A stretch of DNA of 39,420 bases, taken from Cyanophora paradoxa. Lineage: Eukaryota > Glaucocystophyceae > Cyanophorales > Cyanophoraceae. The stretch's first letter is position 1, and each line of letters begins with the position of its first letter. The translations under genes were made by a program, and so were the position numbers. Positions 38,461 through 39,420 of the stretch are shown piece by piece. Under the pieces are notes generated by a model that saw nothing but the letters and a program-made list of their open reading frames with translations, had not been told where the DNA came from and searched no databases. Location: NCBI GenBank assembly GCA_004431415.1, contig QPMI01000025.1:1-39420 (forward strand), given 5' to 3'.

Positions 38461-39420
38461 TGGCGGCTAGAGGAAGCACGCGCGCTGCGCGGCCGCGGCC
38501 GCTGGACTCGTTCGGCCGGTCGGCGGCGAAGAGCAAGCACTCGCGCTGGCAGCGGGCACGCTGGACTCGCTCAAGAGAGAACATTTTGGAAAGAGGCAGT
38601 GCTAACAACTATCGCGAATCTGAATCTGCGCCACGCTACGCACCACTCGAACCGGACGCCGACGACGCCATGATCCAACAAGCGTTTCGGTCTGATGCGA
38701 TCTGGTCGAGGGCACATTAGATGCGCTAAAGCAAGCTGCGCTTGCCTGGCCTCGCCTGGCTTGGGCCCTGGCAGGCGGCGCAAGCCTCCGAGGTTTTCAG
38801 CTACCGGCGCTGGTCCAGCTGGTCGGGCCGCCCGCTCCAGCTGATCAGGCGCCGGCTATCTAGTCCAGCGGTTACCGTCCCGAGCGCTTGATCGACCATG
38901 CTGAGCGCCGTCTAATACGTACCCGGCTCAGCCAGCAGAAAAGCGACGAAAAAGCTGCTGGCGCACAAACAAACCAGATTGAAGCGTTACAACATTGCTT
39001 TCGACGTAATCCAGAGCATCTGATATAGTTCCCCAACCGGCGGACAAAACCTATACCGGCGCCCATCAGATCTCTACAGCTTCGATCGGCCGTTGAATAT
39101 AGGCCATATACAGACACTAGGTAGAGCCAGCAGAGCCACCCTTGAGCTTAGCACGATGGCGGACGGAGAGCGGGCAGCCGCCCCGCACGACGTGCGTGGT
39201 TCTGCGTACAAACGTCTAGCCGGCGCCTAGCTCCTGTTCTGGCCTTAGCTGCGGCCTCCCAGTATCGAATGGAAGTCCCCCGATTGGGAAGCGACACCTT
39301 AAGGAACCCTTGAATCCGCGCTTGGGGTTTCGCTAAGAACCCTTCATCGTTTGCATCTGCAGATCTTCCAGATGGTCGTGTCGTCAATCGCAGTTGGTCG
39401 CAAGCTCGCAGCGAAAGTGC
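38461..39420. other. Upstream flank, no gene seen
   Basis: Moderate-GC sequence without a recognisable frame. It may hold the first exon, leader and promoter of the minus-strand membrane protein gene. Confidence 0.4.

Noticed and set aside
1-39420. tRNA or rRNA genes
   Set aside because: No cloverleaf with GTTC-type arms or conserved rRNA stretch was noticed on either strand by eye; a covariance search was not possible.

Overview
The window joins two kinds of DNA. Positions 1-21,738 are AT-richer, nearly intron-free and carry virus-like genes. Positions 21,739-39,420 are extremely GC-rich, with short exons separated by small C-rich introns. The right part is the nuclear genome of a GC-rich, intron-rich microbial eukaryote. 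An alga is the best guess, and the frequent GC-AG introns would fit a haptophyte, but the sequence does not fix the taxon.

The left part holds two integrated Polinton/Maverick- or virophage-like elements in tandem. Element 1 (1 to about 14,755, cut by the left window edge) reads left to right: minor capsid-like protein, double-jelly-roll major capsid protein, packaging ATPase, several small basic or coiled-coil proteins, primase-SF3 helicase, GIY-YIG nuclease, protein-primed type DNA polymerase B and a DD35E (rve) integrase. About 1.9 kb of repeats follow. Most of its genes carry frameshifts, so it is a decaying provirus. Element 2 (about 14,756-21,738) keeps a truncated primase-helicase and a small GRPRK protein on the minus strand. 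On the plus strand it has an intact DNA polymerase B and an intact integrase, then a short repeat zone. It shows no capsid genes.

The most unusual structure is a pair of 73-79 bp perfect stem-loops, one after the repeat zone of each element (14,683-14,755 and 21,660-21,738). Their stems have 28 alignable positions, 18 of them identical. Every difference is compensated on the opposite arm, and both share a loop core with a GAA-capped mini-stem. They look like one family of terminal or junction hairpins that has kept its fold while its sequence changed.

After the second hairpin comes a 311 bp exact copy of the last exon and 3' flank of a ZIP metal transporter gene, whose full copy lies 3.4 kb downstream (about 23,957-25,308). 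Between the copies is a 5'-truncated, intron-bearing RlpA-like/SPOR gene of bacterial type. Further right are an Ala/Pro-rich protein with one EF-hand (+ strand, about 27.1-31.0 kb) and, on the minus strand, STAND/TPR-like (about 32.4-36.25 kb) and TmcB-like multi-pass membrane (about 36.3-38.5 kb) coding regions, which may be one gene. Exon limits in these last genes are approximate.
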